From an uncultured Ruminococcus sp. (GTDB lineage Bacteria > Bacillota > Clostridia > Oscillospirales > Acutalibacteraceae): 64,000 nucleotides of DNA. Below the pieces are notes generated by a model. It was not told the DNA's origin, ran no database searches, and was given only the letters and a program-made list of their open reading frames with translations. The translations under genes were made by a program, and so were the position numbers. Position 1 is the stretch's first letter, and every line of letters starts with the position of its first letter. Positions 24,487 through 33,679 of the stretch are shown piece by piece. Location: contig CACYTI010000003.1 in the NCBI GenBank assembly GCA_902777275.1, positions 1 to 64,000 of the forward strand. The letters are read 5' to 3'.

Positions 24487-25170
24487 ATGGAACGGATCGT
24501 TAAAAAGCAAATGCTCGTTCACTACTGCGCCTCGTCGATAGGCGGCTTTTGGGGCGGGTACACAATTGTTAATCACACCGAAATTTTCGGAAACGCGCAG
24601 ACGGGCAACCTGCTCAAAATGGTGCTCGACCTCACGCACGGCGACCTCAGCTTTTTAGGCTTTATGATAATCAGCTTTTTTGTTTACTGCGGCGGCAACG
24701 TTTTTTATGTGCTCGTAAGGCGGAAGGCGCGGATAAGCATGAAGATCGTAAGCATGATCTGCTCTGCGGCGGCGATCGCCGTTGTGGGCGCCCTGCCGTT
24801 TGTGCGGAATGATTACATAGCCTGCTATCCGATTATTTTTGTCGCTCCCATTCAGTGGAACGCGTTCAAAATAGCCGGCGGCAACTCAAGCTCGACGATT
24901 TTTTCATCGAACAACGTCAGACAAGCGGCTATGCTTACGACAAACTTTTTTCTGAACAGGGACAGGCAGACGCTCGAAAAGGCGCGGTTCTACTGGCTGA
25001 CGCTGCTGTCGTTCCATCTCGGCGCGGCGTTTGCGGGCGTGACAAGCCTGTTCTTCGGCGTGTACGCGATCTGGTTCTGCTACGCCCCCCTCCTGCTGAC
25101 CGCATTCATGTATTACCTCTACATATCCTCAAAACGGTCGGCTGAGCCGACGGGCAGTCCGCGCAACTAA
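24487..25170 (+). CDS. YoaK/DUF1275 family membrane protein
   Basis: A 227-aa multi-spanning membrane protein. The DUF1275 signature EIFGNAQTGNLLKM appears at residues 33-46, with five to six hydrophobic segments and the conserved QWNAFK ... STIFSSNNVRQ loop. Function unknown in the family. The last ten residues (RSAEPTGSPRN) are encoded by a dispersed GTCGGCTGAGCCGAC repeat, so the C-terminus has been altered by repeat insertion. Weak Shine-Dalgarno. Confidence 0.85.
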   Translation: MERIVKKQMLVHYCASSIGGFWGGYTIVNHTEIFGNAQTGNLLKMVLDLTHGDLSFLGFMIISFFVYCGGNVFYVLVRRKARISMKIVSMICSAAAIAVVGALPFVRNDYIACYPIIFVAPIQWNAFKIAGGNSSSTIFSSNNVRQAAMLTTNFFLNRDRQTLEKARFYWLTLLSFHLGAAFAGVTSLFFGVYAIWFCYAPLLLTAFMYYLYISSKRSAEPTGSPRN

Positions 25171-25355
25171 CGTTTGACAGAAACTTTACCGCCATTCCCG
25201 CGTTCTGACGCGGCGTTGAAGGAAGGTTATTTTTATATTTTCTTTTCAATAGGCATCTTGCCCTGTCGTGGAAACGACCGCGCCGTTGAAGGGAGGCTTA
25301 TTTTATATCAATTTATTAATAGGCGCCCTGCCTCCCGTGGCAACGGGCAATTGTC
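25171..25355. repeat. Hairpin repeats overlapping the end of the glycosidase-like gene
   Basis: Two CGCGCCGTTGAAGGAAGG-type half hairpins (25195-25232, 25278-25305), then TTATATCAATTTATTAATAGGCGCC and CCCGTGGCAACGGG. The TTATATCAATTTAT-AATAGGCGCCCTGCC string recurs at 45968-46003. The repeat supplies the last codons of the minus-strand gene ending at 25308. Confidence 0.75.
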
Positions 25356-27509
25356 CATTGACAGAAACTCCTTCGCTATTGCCTTGTATGACTTTTTCAG
25401 GCGTTGCTTGTAGTTAACTTTATCAATGCCCTTGAAGCCTGTATCGTACAATTTTATTTTTCCGCTTTGACCCGCGCCTTTTTTTATGGCGTCGAAGGCG
25501 GAGTATTTTATTTCGTCCCCGTTCAGAGGAGCTATGCAGGCTCTTGTGCGGGGATTTTTTACCCCTATGAGGTACCACGCTATGCGGATCTCAAGCTTGT
25601 TTCCCGCCCTGCAAAAGTCAGCCTGCGAGTTGAAAGCCTCGCTTTCGGGGTTGGCGTTGCCGTATTTCAGCTTGCCCGTTTCGTAATACTGCGGCTCTAT
25701 TGTTTTGTCCTCGTCGGGCAGATACATTTCGTTCGACGTCAGCATATAAACCGGATTATAAACTCCGCTGTTCTGTTTATACGGTTCGGATCGGTCGCTG
25801 CCGAAAATTTTCCCGAGCACGCCGTATTTATAATGAAAAACGTCGCGGTAAGCGTCGCACCTGACGCGCGAATTTTCTTCGCCGTTTATCTCAATTATAT
25901 AATCCGCCGCCTCCGAAAAGCTCAGTCCGTCCTCGTCGCTTTTCAGGCTGCCCTCCCCCGTTACCTGAACGGGAATATAATATTTATCCTTTTCAAAATC
26001 AAAGCCGTCGGGCAGGGTGACGAGCAGGTGGAGATATTCGGGATCGTACTTGACGCAGACGCGCGTCTCCCCCACGCCCGTGCTTTGGCTCCACTCCGAT
26101 ATATCGCCGTCGGGGTACGCCGCCGCGACGTCAAACGCAAGCAAGCCATAGCACTGCTCGGCGGAGGAAAGATCGTGGGTGCGCTGTTCGGCTTTCGGGG
26201 GATAATACATATCGGAGTTCCAGGTGCGCTTGAACCACTCGTCCTGCCACGTAAACACAAGTCCGCCCGCGTATCTCTCTTTTTGGATCGAGTTGAACAT
26301 ATCAATAAGCATATCGCCCTGAGCGTTCTCGTCCACCTTGCCCTGATTGTAGCCCATAACGCTTTCGTGACCCATTCCGCGCGAGGTGGGAATGCCGAAC
26401 TCAGCTACAAGGATGGGCATTGTGTGCACCATGCGCAGGTCTTTTAAATAGGCGCTGTAGGTGTCGGGCGTGCCGTCATCTTTTGTCTGGGCGAGGTAGT
26501 CCTCCTGATAGTTCAGGCTGTCGGGATAGTACGGGTAAATGTGGTAGGACGCGAACATTCCCGGACCGTAGTTTCTGAATTTTATGTTCTCGGTGTTGAC
26601 CGAAACCTTATCCTCGTCGTAGTGCGGCTCGTTGGGGTGAGTGAGCGGGTCGGTGGTTATCCAGTTGGTGAACGCCAGCGGAGCCTGAAACTGATATTTT
26701 TCCGTTTCGTGCGCGATAAGCGCGTCCCCGGCGCGGCAGAGGAACGCCTCGAACGGTGTAGCCGCCTGAGTGTACAGATAGTCGCCGTCAAAGTCGCGCA
26801 TATCGGGGTGCTGCTCGTTTGTGTTTATAACAAGGTTGGGGTCCCACTCGATCCCGATTATCCAGCCCGCCAGCCAGCGCGAAACGTCGGCGTGATACGT
26901 TCCCGAAGCCTCGCCCGGGCTTTCGGGCACGGTCGCGCTGCCGTGGATTATATCCACCATTGCAACAGCGTCTTTTTTGAAGTCCGTCAAAATCTTCTCG
27001 TTCTCCGAGTAAACATCGCCCAAGCGGGAGATGTCGTCCTCGTTGACCCAAATGCCCTGAAACAAATAGAGCGGATTGTCGGCGGTGCTGTTGAAGTCCT
27101 TTAAGGCGAGGTAAAACTGCGGGCGCATGGCGGTGTAAACGCGAATGCAGTTGCAGTTCATTTCGCTTATACTTTTGAACCAGCGCAGATATGTTTCGTA
27201 GCTGATAGTCAGCTCTCCCGGAAAGAGCGAAGGCTCTGACGCGCCGATATTTACGCCCGTCATAAACAGATCCTTCCACTCGCCTTTTCTGTATATGTTG
27301 AGATAGTCGCCGTCAGCCTTGAAGCGGTAGCTCAGCTCCGCCTCGGGGTCTGCGTATTCCTCACCGGTTTTCTCAACCGAGTCGTTCTCCGTTTTTTCAC
27401 GGGTAAAAACCGAGAGCTGCTTTATGCCGAAGGGCGCGAGCAAGCCCGTCTGCGCCAACAAGAACAGCACGAGGATAGTTGCGACGACCGAGATAACAAC
27501 CTTTTTCAT
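25308..27509 (-). CDS. Membrane-anchored glycoside hydrolase-like protein of the polysaccharide locus
   Basis: A 733-aa protein with an N-terminal membrane anchor (residues 3-24), then a TIM-barrel-like region from about 60 to 420: GVNIGASEPSLFPGE, EMNCNCIRVYTAM, IIGIEWDPN, VAEFGIPTSRG and GGLVFTWQDEWFKRTW. The acidic residues in GIEWD and VAEFG sit where retaining clan-A glycosidases place acid/base and nucleophile. A beta-sandwich-like domain follows. The C-terminal region resembles that of the 1025-aa protein at 30600-33677. Start overlaps the glycosyltransferase stop (ATGA) with AAGGAG upstream. The last 16 residues derive from a dispersed repeat. Possible role: processing the exported polymer. 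Confidence 0.75.
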   Translation of the reverse strand: MKKVVISVVATILVLFLLAQTGLLAPFGIKQLSVFTREKTENDSVEKTGEEYADPEAELSYRFKADGDYLNIYRKGEWKDLFMTGVNIGASEPSLFPGELTISYETYLRWFKSISEMNCNCIRVYTAMRPQFYLALKDFNSTADNPLYLFQGIWVNEDDISRLGDVYSENEKILTDFKKDAVAMVDIIHGSATVPESPGEASGTYHADVSRWLAGWIIGIEWDPNLVINTNEQHPDMRDFDGDYLYTQAATPFEAFLCRAGDALIAHETEKYQFQAPLAFTNWITTDPLTHPNEPHYDEDKVSVNTENIKFRNYGPGMFASYHIYPYYPDSLNYQEDYLAQTKDDGTPDTYSAYLKDLRMVHTMPILVAEFGIPTSRGMGHESVMGYNQGKVDENAQGDMLIDMFNSIQKERYAGGLVFTWQDEWFKRTWNSDMYYPPKAEQRTHDLSSAEQCYGLLAFDVAAAYPDGDISEWSQSTGVGETRVCVKYDPEYLHLLVTLPDGFDFEKDKYYIPVQVTGEGSLKSDEDGLSFSEAADYIIEINGEENSRVRCDAYRDVFHYKYGVLGKIFGSDRSEPYKQNSGVYNPVYMLTSNEMYLPDEDKTIEPQYYETGKLKYGNANPESEAFNSQADFCRAGNKLEIRIAWYLIGVKNPRTRACIAPLNGDEIKYSAFDAIKKGAGQSGKIKLYDTGFKGIDKVNYKQRLKKSYKAIAKEFLSMDNCPLPREAGRLLIN

Positions 27510-28919
27510 TGCTCAAACTCCTTGCGTTTTATCTTGCCCCAGCTTTTGCGCAGCTTGCGGTATTTTATAATGCCCTCCATTCGGAAAATAGTGATAAGCT
27601 GGCGGTAGCCGAAGTTTTCAAGCACCGCGTACACCGAAATCGAAATGCTCTGCTTGGCTGTCATGGCGGCGCGGTGGGTGTACTGCTCTATCACAAGGCT
27701 GCCCTCGGAAAGAATAACGCCGAGCGACACCGAAAGCAGGAAGTATATCACGAAGAAGAACATATTAAGCTCGCCCATTATCAGGGTGAACGGTATGAGC
27801 ACATATCCTATTGTTTCAACCAAAGCGCCGAACAGCTCGAAAATCCAGTTGTAGGGCACGCTGAGCAAGCCCACAAAGCCGTAGCGCGGGTTGAGCGTCA
27901 TGCCCGCGTGAGAGATAAGGGTGTCCATAAGCCCGATTTGCCAGCGGCGGCGCTGACTGCGGATATCCTTCAGCGACATCGGTCCCTGAGTCCAGCAAAC
28001 CGAAAACTCGTTGAACTTTACGCGGTACTTTTTTCTGTGGCGGCGCATATAGCGGTGGATCCTGACAACAATCTCCATGTCCTCGCAGATCGTGTTCCTT
28101 TTGTAGCCGCCCACGTCAATAACCGTCTGCTTGCGGAACAGCCCGAAAGCGCCCGAAACGAATAAGAAGCGAGTTTGTGCTGCTCCAGAACACGCGCCCC
28201 ATCAGGAAGGAGCGGTAATATTCCACAATCTGAAAGCGCTCGACAAGCTTTTTGGGCATTGAGAAGCCCTTCAGCTCGCCGTCAACTATCTTGGAGCCGT
28301 TGGCTATTCTCACAAGACCACCTGCGACAACGGTGCGAGAATCCTTGATAAACTCCATTGAAAGCCGCAGCAGCGCGTCCTTTTCGACTCTTGAATCCGC
28401 GTCGAGGCAGGTGAAAAGCGGGTAGCGTGAAATGTTTATTCCCGCGTTGAGCGCGTCGGACTTTCCGCCGTTCTTCTTCTGGACGTAAAGCAGCTTGGGG
28501 TATTCCTTGCTGTAGTAAACGCCCTCGATCTCGGAGGTCGGTATCTGATAACGGATCGATGTTTCAATTTTATGCATATGAAACGCGTTTATAACCAGCT
28601 CTCCCGTTTTGTCGGTGGAACCGTCGTTCACGACGATGACCTCGTACATCGGATAATTGATTTTCATAAGCGAGCGAATGTTCTGGACGATATTCTCCTG
28701 CTCGTTAAAAGCGGGGATTATAAGCGAGATCGGCAAAAGATTGTCGCTGTCAACATAGCTGTGAAAGTCGTCGGAAAAGGTTTTGTTGTAGTCGCGATGA
28801 ACCCTGAAAAGGGAAACAAAAAGCTGGATGACATAAATTATATTCAGCAGCAGCGTAAACGCCATGCAAAAGTAGTTGAACACAACGATGAAGTCGCGGA
28901 TAGCGTTTAGAAATCCCAT
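27506..28919 (-). pseudogene. Processive family-2 glycosyltransferase, frameshifted
   Basis: Together the two frames encode about 470 aa: an N-terminal membrane helix pair, GT-A domain (PAFNEQENI, VVNDGSTDKT, GGKSDALNAGI, CLDADSRVE), the QRRRW motif of processive synthases, and several C-terminal membrane helices. Frame one ends after WSSTNSLL; the expected FVSGAFGLFRKQ continues in another frame. One extra base near 28163 explains it. Family members polymerise and export beta-glycans (cellulose, hyaluronan, PNAG-like). GGGAGG precedes ATG 28919. As read, the catalytic QRRRW half is separated from the GT-A half, so activity would be lost unless this is a sequence error. Confidence 0.88.
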
Positions 28920-28931
28920 TGTGTATCCTCC

Positions 28932-30011
28932 CTATTCGGTTCCTACCGTTTTATACAGTACGTTTTTCATCGCATCCGCGGCAAAGCGGTCGTAGCCGCC
29001 GAGAATTTCCTCAAGGTCGCGCGACGAGATGTCCATTTTGGTGATAGCCTGAGCCGCCGTCTGGCGCACCCACCACTCCTTGTCGCCCAGCAGATGCTTT
29101 ACCGTAGCCAAAGCCGTAGGAGTGTTGATGATCGACAGACCTCTTATTGAGGAGGAGCGGATCACCCAGTCCTTGTCGGCAGCCGCCATTTGAAGAAGCT
29201 GCTCGTCCTCGGGATATCCGAAGGCGGACAGAGCCTTTACGCAGGCGATTTTAAGCTGCGCGTCGTTGCCCGCCGCTCCCTCGGCGTACATCGGGCGGAA
29301 GGCGTCTATTTTGTAATTGGCAAGGGTTTTTATTATGGTGCAGCGCAAATAATTGTTGCACTTTTCAAACAGCAGCTTGGCAAGCTGCTGCCTGCTGCCC
29401 GTAAACTGAGAGAAAAACTCATTTATTATCCTGCCCGAGTAAAGCCTGTCGTCCTGTATCTCAAGCAGATACTTCGCCACGGTTTCGGTATCGCCCATGT
29501 GACAGAGCGCCATAGCCGCGTTGTAAGCTAAGTCGCGGTGCTTGTCGTCGGCAAGCTCGCGTATTTTGTCAATGTGATCAAACGCCTCCAGCTCAGCCAA
29601 ACGGCGGCAGGCATAGCCCTGATGATAAATATCGCCCGATTCGAGCATGGCCGTGTATATCTCAACGGGCTTTACGCGCTCGTTTACACGCTCTATAAGC
29701 TGCTCAACAACAGCGGGGTCGGTGTCGGCGGCGCTCCCCTTGTGCTCGCGGATAGCCGTAAGCGCCATTTCGTAAACTTCAAAATCGCCGTTTATCTCGT
29801 CGGCAAGGGCTTCGATTTCCGCGCTGCGGCTGCTCTCGGTCGGCGCGTAGAGCACCCCCTCAACATGGACAGCCAGCCGCTGAGAAATATTCTCAACGCG
29901 CGCGGTGTGCTCGTCCTGGAGCTCCGCCAGCCTGAAATGAAGTATGTACTCTATTCCGATGATCAAAAGACAAAGAAGCAGTCCGATAACGCTGATCAAT
30001 TCAATTTTCAC
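28932..30011 (-). CDS. Membrane-anchored HEAT-repeat protein
   Basis: 359 aa: one N-terminal membrane helix (ELISVIGLLLCLLIIGIEYI), a coiled stretch, then alpha-helical HEAT/armadillo-type repeats from about 130 to the end (for example YNAAMALCHMGDTETVAKYL, KIACVKALSAFGYPEDEQLL, WVIRSSSIRGLSIIN, WVRQTAAQAITKMD). It starts with GTG after AAGGAG and ends 12 bases before the glycosyltransferase. The tight pairing suggests a scaffold or partner of the synthase. No catalytic motif. Confidence 0.85.
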   Translation of the reverse strand: MKIELISVIGLLLCLLIIGIEYILHFRLAELQDEHTARVENISQRLAVHVEGVLYAPTESSRSAEIEALADEINGDFEVYEMALTAIREHKGSAADTDPAVVEQLIERVNERVKPVEIYTAMLESGDIYHQGYACRRLAELEAFDHIDKIRELADDKHRDLAYNAAMALCHMGDTETVAKYLLEIQDDRLYSGRIINEFFSQFTGSRQQLAKLLFEKCNNYLRCTIIKTLANYKIDAFRPMYAEGAAGNDAQLKIACVKALSAFGYPEDEQLLQMAAADKDWVIRSSSIRGLSIINTPTALATVKHLLGDKEWWVRQTAAQAITKMDISSRDLEEILGGYDRFAADAMKNVLYKTVGTE

Positions 30012-30050
30012 ACCGTCAGCTCCTTTTTATATTTGTAGAGTGAAGTTTTG

Positions 30051-30078
30051 AGAGTGGAGAGTGGAGAGTGGAGAGTGG
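30051..30078. repeat. Heptanucleotide tandem repeat
   Basis: Four consecutive copies of GAGAGTG/GAGTGGA directly upstream of the HEAT gene leader. A related ACTCCAAACTCC run lies upstream of azlC (56408-56440). Confidence 0.7.
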
Positions 30079-30185
30079 TTCCAATGGACAGTGGACAATT
30101 TCGGTTCAGCCGTTTGGTCGTTGGTGTGTGCATTGCTCGCCTCCGTTGTGTTGATGACTGCTGTTTGCGGACAGGCGACCAACGG

Positions 30186-30560
30186 TCGCCCCTACAACCA
30201 TGTTTTAACGTTTAATTATCGTTTCAAATCAATTCGTAGGGACAGGGCTTGCCCCTGTCAAAACGTTTCCCTAAAATCTGCAATTGAATGCGTGAGCAAA
30301 ACCCATGCAAAATAACGGCATGGTGCGCGGATTGCCCTCCCGTGGCAACGGGCGCCCGGGGGCGCTGAATCAAACGTTTATTTTTCTATCGACAATCGTA
30401 CGGGAAACCAACCTCGGTGCAAGGGCGAACACATGGGTTCGCCCCTACAACCATGTTTTAACGTATAATTATCGTTTCAAATCAATTTGTAGGGACAGGG
30501 CTTGCCCCTGTCAAAACGTTTCCCTAAAATCTGCAATTGAACGCGTGAGCAAAACCTATG
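30186..30560. repeat. 122-bp direct duplication within a repeat island
   Basis: Segment 30186-30307 is repeated with few differences at 30439-30560 (offset 253). Each copy begins TCGCCCCTACAACCATG and includes GACAGGGCTTGCCCCTGTC. Between them lie a CCCGTGGCAACGGGCGCC element and the conserved CTATCGACAATCGTACGGG core. The same segment occurs inverted at 45608-45728. The 588-bp gap between the HEAT gene and the 1025-aa gene holds nothing else. Confidence 0.8.
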
Positions 30561-30599
30561 AACAAATCTACGTCACGCTTGCGCGGACTGATTGTCGGT

Positions 30600-33500
30600 T
30601 CAACCGGCTGCAAAATACTTTTTTAACGCTTCAAAGCTTTCCCTGCGCCTTGCTGCGTAGTCTGTTGTGTCCCACTTTTTCCACGTAAAGGTTTTATATC
30701 CGGGGTCGTGCTTTTCCTGTGGGAAGCCGTAATACAAATCGCCCGATTTGCGCTCGCCGACCATTACCGACACCAAAAATCCGTTTGTCGTCACGGTTTT
30801 GGCGCGCTCGCTCCTGAGGTCGGGGTCGTTGATGACGAGCAGCCTTGACGGGTCGGCTATGTTTAGCCACGTCCACGGCAGCCTGACATATATCGTTGAG
30901 CCCGTCTGGTAAAACTGCGTGTCACCCGAGGTGAAGCTGCCGTAGGTAAGATCGGCTACCTTGTTGTAAGCGGCGGCGTAGCTCTCCTTTGTGACAGCCG
31001 TACCGTGCGAACGGTCGTAGCTTTTTATAACGTACAGCGAAGCGTTCTGCTTTCCGTCAAAGCGGAGAGAGTATTCCATGCCCGAAAGCGAGTTGGCGGT
31101 GAAATCCTTCGCGTAAAAATACTCGCCGTCGTTGCGCTGGAAGGTGTCTATTCCCACAAACAGCGCGTTCGCCTTGTAGTCGATCTCCTCAAAAAGCTGA
31201 ACGGTAACATACATATATCCCGCGTCGGCGCTCATGGAAACCGCCTGAGCCAAATCGTCGTCGGTCAGCACAAGTCCCGGCGTTTCGGGCTGAACGCTGT
31301 CCATGGCTATAATTCCCGTCATCTCGGCTCGGTCGGCGGTGTTGTGCCACAGCGGCGTGCTCTCGTCCGAGGCGGTAAACTTTTTCATTTCGTCGGAGAC
31401 GCCGCTCCATGTGTCGTTCAGGTCGTATATGACCGCTCCCGCGAGTCCGGTGTCCTTGGCGGCTTTCAGAGCCTCGACAAGCATTTCGCCCTGCTCCTTC
31501 TCGGTCACTGCTTTCTGACCGTAAACGGCGTTGACGCATGAAAAGGTGACTCCCGACGCAAGCGGAGCGTCAAGCTCACGTTTAAGCTCGTCAAACACCC
31601 TTCCGCAGCGCTCGTAAACCGTGCTGCCCTTTACCGTGTCCAAAAGCTCCGGATCGAGCATTATGTCGCTGTAGACGTACATATCGCAGTCGCTGTTCAC
31701 CATGCCGTCAAGCGAAAACGCGGCGGAGTTCCTTACAAAGGACATTCCCTGCGCCATGCCGAGCGGCACGCTGACCGAAACGGGCGTGTAATAGCTGTAA
31801 TTGTCATGCGAGGCGCTTTGAGCTGCGTTGTACAGATAAGCCGCAAAGCCCTTTATGCCCGTGCAGCTCTTTGTGTATTCGCCGCTGAACGAGTAGGACG
31901 AAGCGCCGTTTATCGCGGAAACCGTTTCGGAGGTCAGCCCGGGGTCAACGGTCACGCAGAGCACATAGGGCGAAACGTCCACCAGATAAGCCGCTTTTCC
32001 GTCCGTGCCGCTTTCGACCTCGGCGTCGCCGTGAAGCGCCTTAACGGTGCTTTCGATACGCTCCTTCCACGCCGCAAGCCCCTTGTCGGTCAGGTAATCC
32101 TCCGCGCTCAGGTCGGGGGGAGCGGTAATCCTCTTCTGAATGTATATAGGGCTGTCTGCCTGCTTGTTGTGGCGGTTCACCGCCGCGTAAAATTCGGGCG
32201 GGTAAAGCGCCTTTGCGGTAAGGCAGTTGACACCCATCTCCGCAGCCTCCGCTATCAGCTTCTCATAGAAGGTGAAGTCGCGCGAATACTGAGCTTCTCC
32301 CGGCTCATGCGCGTTTACCGCCGCCGCTTTAAGGCTAAGCGTCCTCCACTTTTCGTTTTCAAGCACCTGAAAGGCACCGTTGTTCACGCGGGAGACCTCG
32401 GAATGCTCCTTGGTTTTTCCGATGTGATCGTTTGCCCCGGTCTGATCAAGTATCTTGCGCATTAGCGGATTATAGAATCGCCAGTAGAAGTTTGAGATGT
32501 CGCCCTGACGGTCGTAGCTGAGAAACTTGAAAAAGTAATTTGAGAACAGGAAGCAGCCGTAGCGGTTGCCGTTGACGTAATCGTTAAAGTCGCCCGCGAA
32601 AAAGTAAACGGGAGCGTAGCCCTGCTCCTGCCGGCGCGAGATCGCGCAGAACCTTGGGGTGTTGCTTATATCCTTGATTTTTTCCATGCCGGTCGCGTTA
32701 AGGTCAAACTCAAACGTCGCTATGTCCTCAACGCCGTAGTTCGGCTCGACAAGCTCGAACCAGTTGTAGAAGTTGCAGCGGTCGCAGCCGCCGAACTCGT
32801 CCTTGTATTCATCCTTGATGTAAATTTGAAGCAGATTTTTTGAGTTGAAATCAACGTTCTGCTCCAAAATCTTTATCTTGCCGTCGGTTGAGATAAGCAG
32901 TATTCCCGGACCCCTGAAACGCCACTCAACGCCCTCCTGCTGCTCATACATATCGGGCGCCCAGTCGGGAACGTCGGTAAAGTCCTGCAAATCGACGATG
33001 TATCTGCCCAGCCACTTTGTCGGGGTCACGCCGAGCAGCGAAACAAGCTGGCTTTTCACCGAATCGGAGAGCGGGGTGCTGAACAGCGCCATTTCCGCGA
33101 CTATCGGAGCGCCGCTTTCGTGGGCAAACGAAACATAAGACATATCGTCGGCGCTTATTCCCGCGTCAAGAGGATTGCTGCCGTTGAAGTATCCGAAGGT
33201 GTCGTTGCCCATGCCGTAGGCGTCGGAAAGATAAACCATGTCGGGGTTCGGGCTTGCCTCGTTCAGCTCAACGGTGTGGTCGTAAGCGCCGTTCTCATCA
33301 ACAAACGGACCGTAATAATCCTTTGTGTAGTCGTAATCGCTGCCGTCCTCCTTGACATAACGCTCGCGGTTGAGCACCCGGAAAAGCCCCTGGTGCTTGC
33401 GGTAGATGTTTTCCTTGATGATATCCTCGTCCTCGGAGTAGGATAGTATGGTTTTGTCGAGCACCACGACATTCAGGTCTTTTTTCGGCTTGAAGTGCCA

Positions 33501-33677
33501 GCCGACGAAAAAAGAAACTATGAGCAGCACTACAGCCGCTGCCAAAATGTGGTACCATTTCAACCGCTTGCAAAAAGCCTTTAATTTATTCCGCCGGGTC
33601 TGCTGCTGCTCGTCAAAGGCTTTTTCTTCCTCTGTCACGGGCGCGGCTCCGGCTTTTTTTCTTTTTTTATCAGACAT
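30600..33677 (-). CDS. Large membrane-anchored glycosidase-like protein of the polysaccharide locus
   Basis: 1025 aa. Cytoplasmic basic N-terminus with Lys/Arg clusters, one membrane helix (about 45-65: ILAAAVVLLIVSFFVGWHF), then an extracytoplasmic part. Residues about 70-400 form an alpha/beta region (LNVVVLDKTIL, VYLSDAYGMG, GPGILLISTDG). Residues 430-760 look like a TIM barrel (EMGVNCLTAKALYPPEFY, DVSPYVLCVTVD, GAVIYDLNDTWSGV). A beta-sandwich region and a tail (WDTTDYAARRRESFEALKKYF) match the pattern of the 25308-27509 protein. It starts two bases after the HD-GYP stop, with GCAGGGA upstream. Exact reaction unknown; an extracellular polymer-modifying or export-linked role is inference. 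Confidence 0.7.
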   Translation of the reverse strand: MSDKKRKKAGAAPVTEEEKAFDEQQQTRRNKLKAFCKRLKWYHILAAAVVLLIVSFFVGWHFKPKKDLNVVVLDKTILSYSEDEDIIKENIYRKHQGLFRVLNRERYVKEDGSDYDYTKDYYGPFVDENGAYDHTVELNEASPNPDMVYLSDAYGMGNDTFGYFNGSNPLDAGISADDMSYVSFAHESGAPIVAEMALFSTPLSDSVKSQLVSLLGVTPTKWLGRYIVDLQDFTDVPDWAPDMYEQQEGVEWRFRGPGILLISTDGKIKILEQNVDFNSKNLLQIYIKDEYKDEFGGCDRCNFYNWFELVEPNYGVEDIATFEFDLNATGMEKIKDISNTPRFCAISRRQEQGYAPVYFFAGDFNDYVNGNRYGCFLFSNYFFKFLSYDRQGDISNFYWRFYNPLMRKILDQTGANDHIGKTKEHSEVSRVNNGAFQVLENEKWRTLSLKAAAVNAHEPGEAQYSRDFTFYEKLIAEAAEMGVNCLTAKALYPPEFYAAVNRHNKQADSPIYIQKRITAPPDLSAEDYLTDKGLAAWKERIESTVKALHGDAEVESGTDGKAAYLVDVSPYVLCVTVDPGLTSETVSAINGASSYSFSGEYTKSCTGIKGFAAYLYNAAQSASHDNYSYYTPVSVSVPLGMAQGMSFVRNSAAFSLDGMVNSDCDMYVYSDIMLDPELLDTVKGSTVYERCGRVFDELKRELDAPLASGVTFSCVNAVYGQKAVTEKEQGEMLVEALKAAKDTGLAGAVIYDLNDTWSGVSDEMKKFTASDESTPLWHNTADRAEMTGIIAMDSVQPETPGLVLTDDDLAQAVSMSADAGYMYVTVQLFEEIDYKANALFVGIDTFQRNDGEYFYAKDFTANSLSGMEYSLRFDGKQNASLYVIKSYDRSHGTAVTKESYAAAYNKVADLTYGSFTSGDTQFYQTGSTIYVRLPWTWLNIADPSRLLVINDPDLRSERAKTVTTNGFLVSVMVGERKSGDLYYGFPQEKHDPGYKTFTWKKWDTTDYAARRRESFEALKKYFAAG

Positions 33678-33679
33678 AT

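Noticed and set aside
30061..30688. Two plus-strand open frames over the 30-kb gap
   Set aside because: They translate dispersed palindromic repeats, share the same translated repeat string, and run antisense into the end of the 1025-aa gene.
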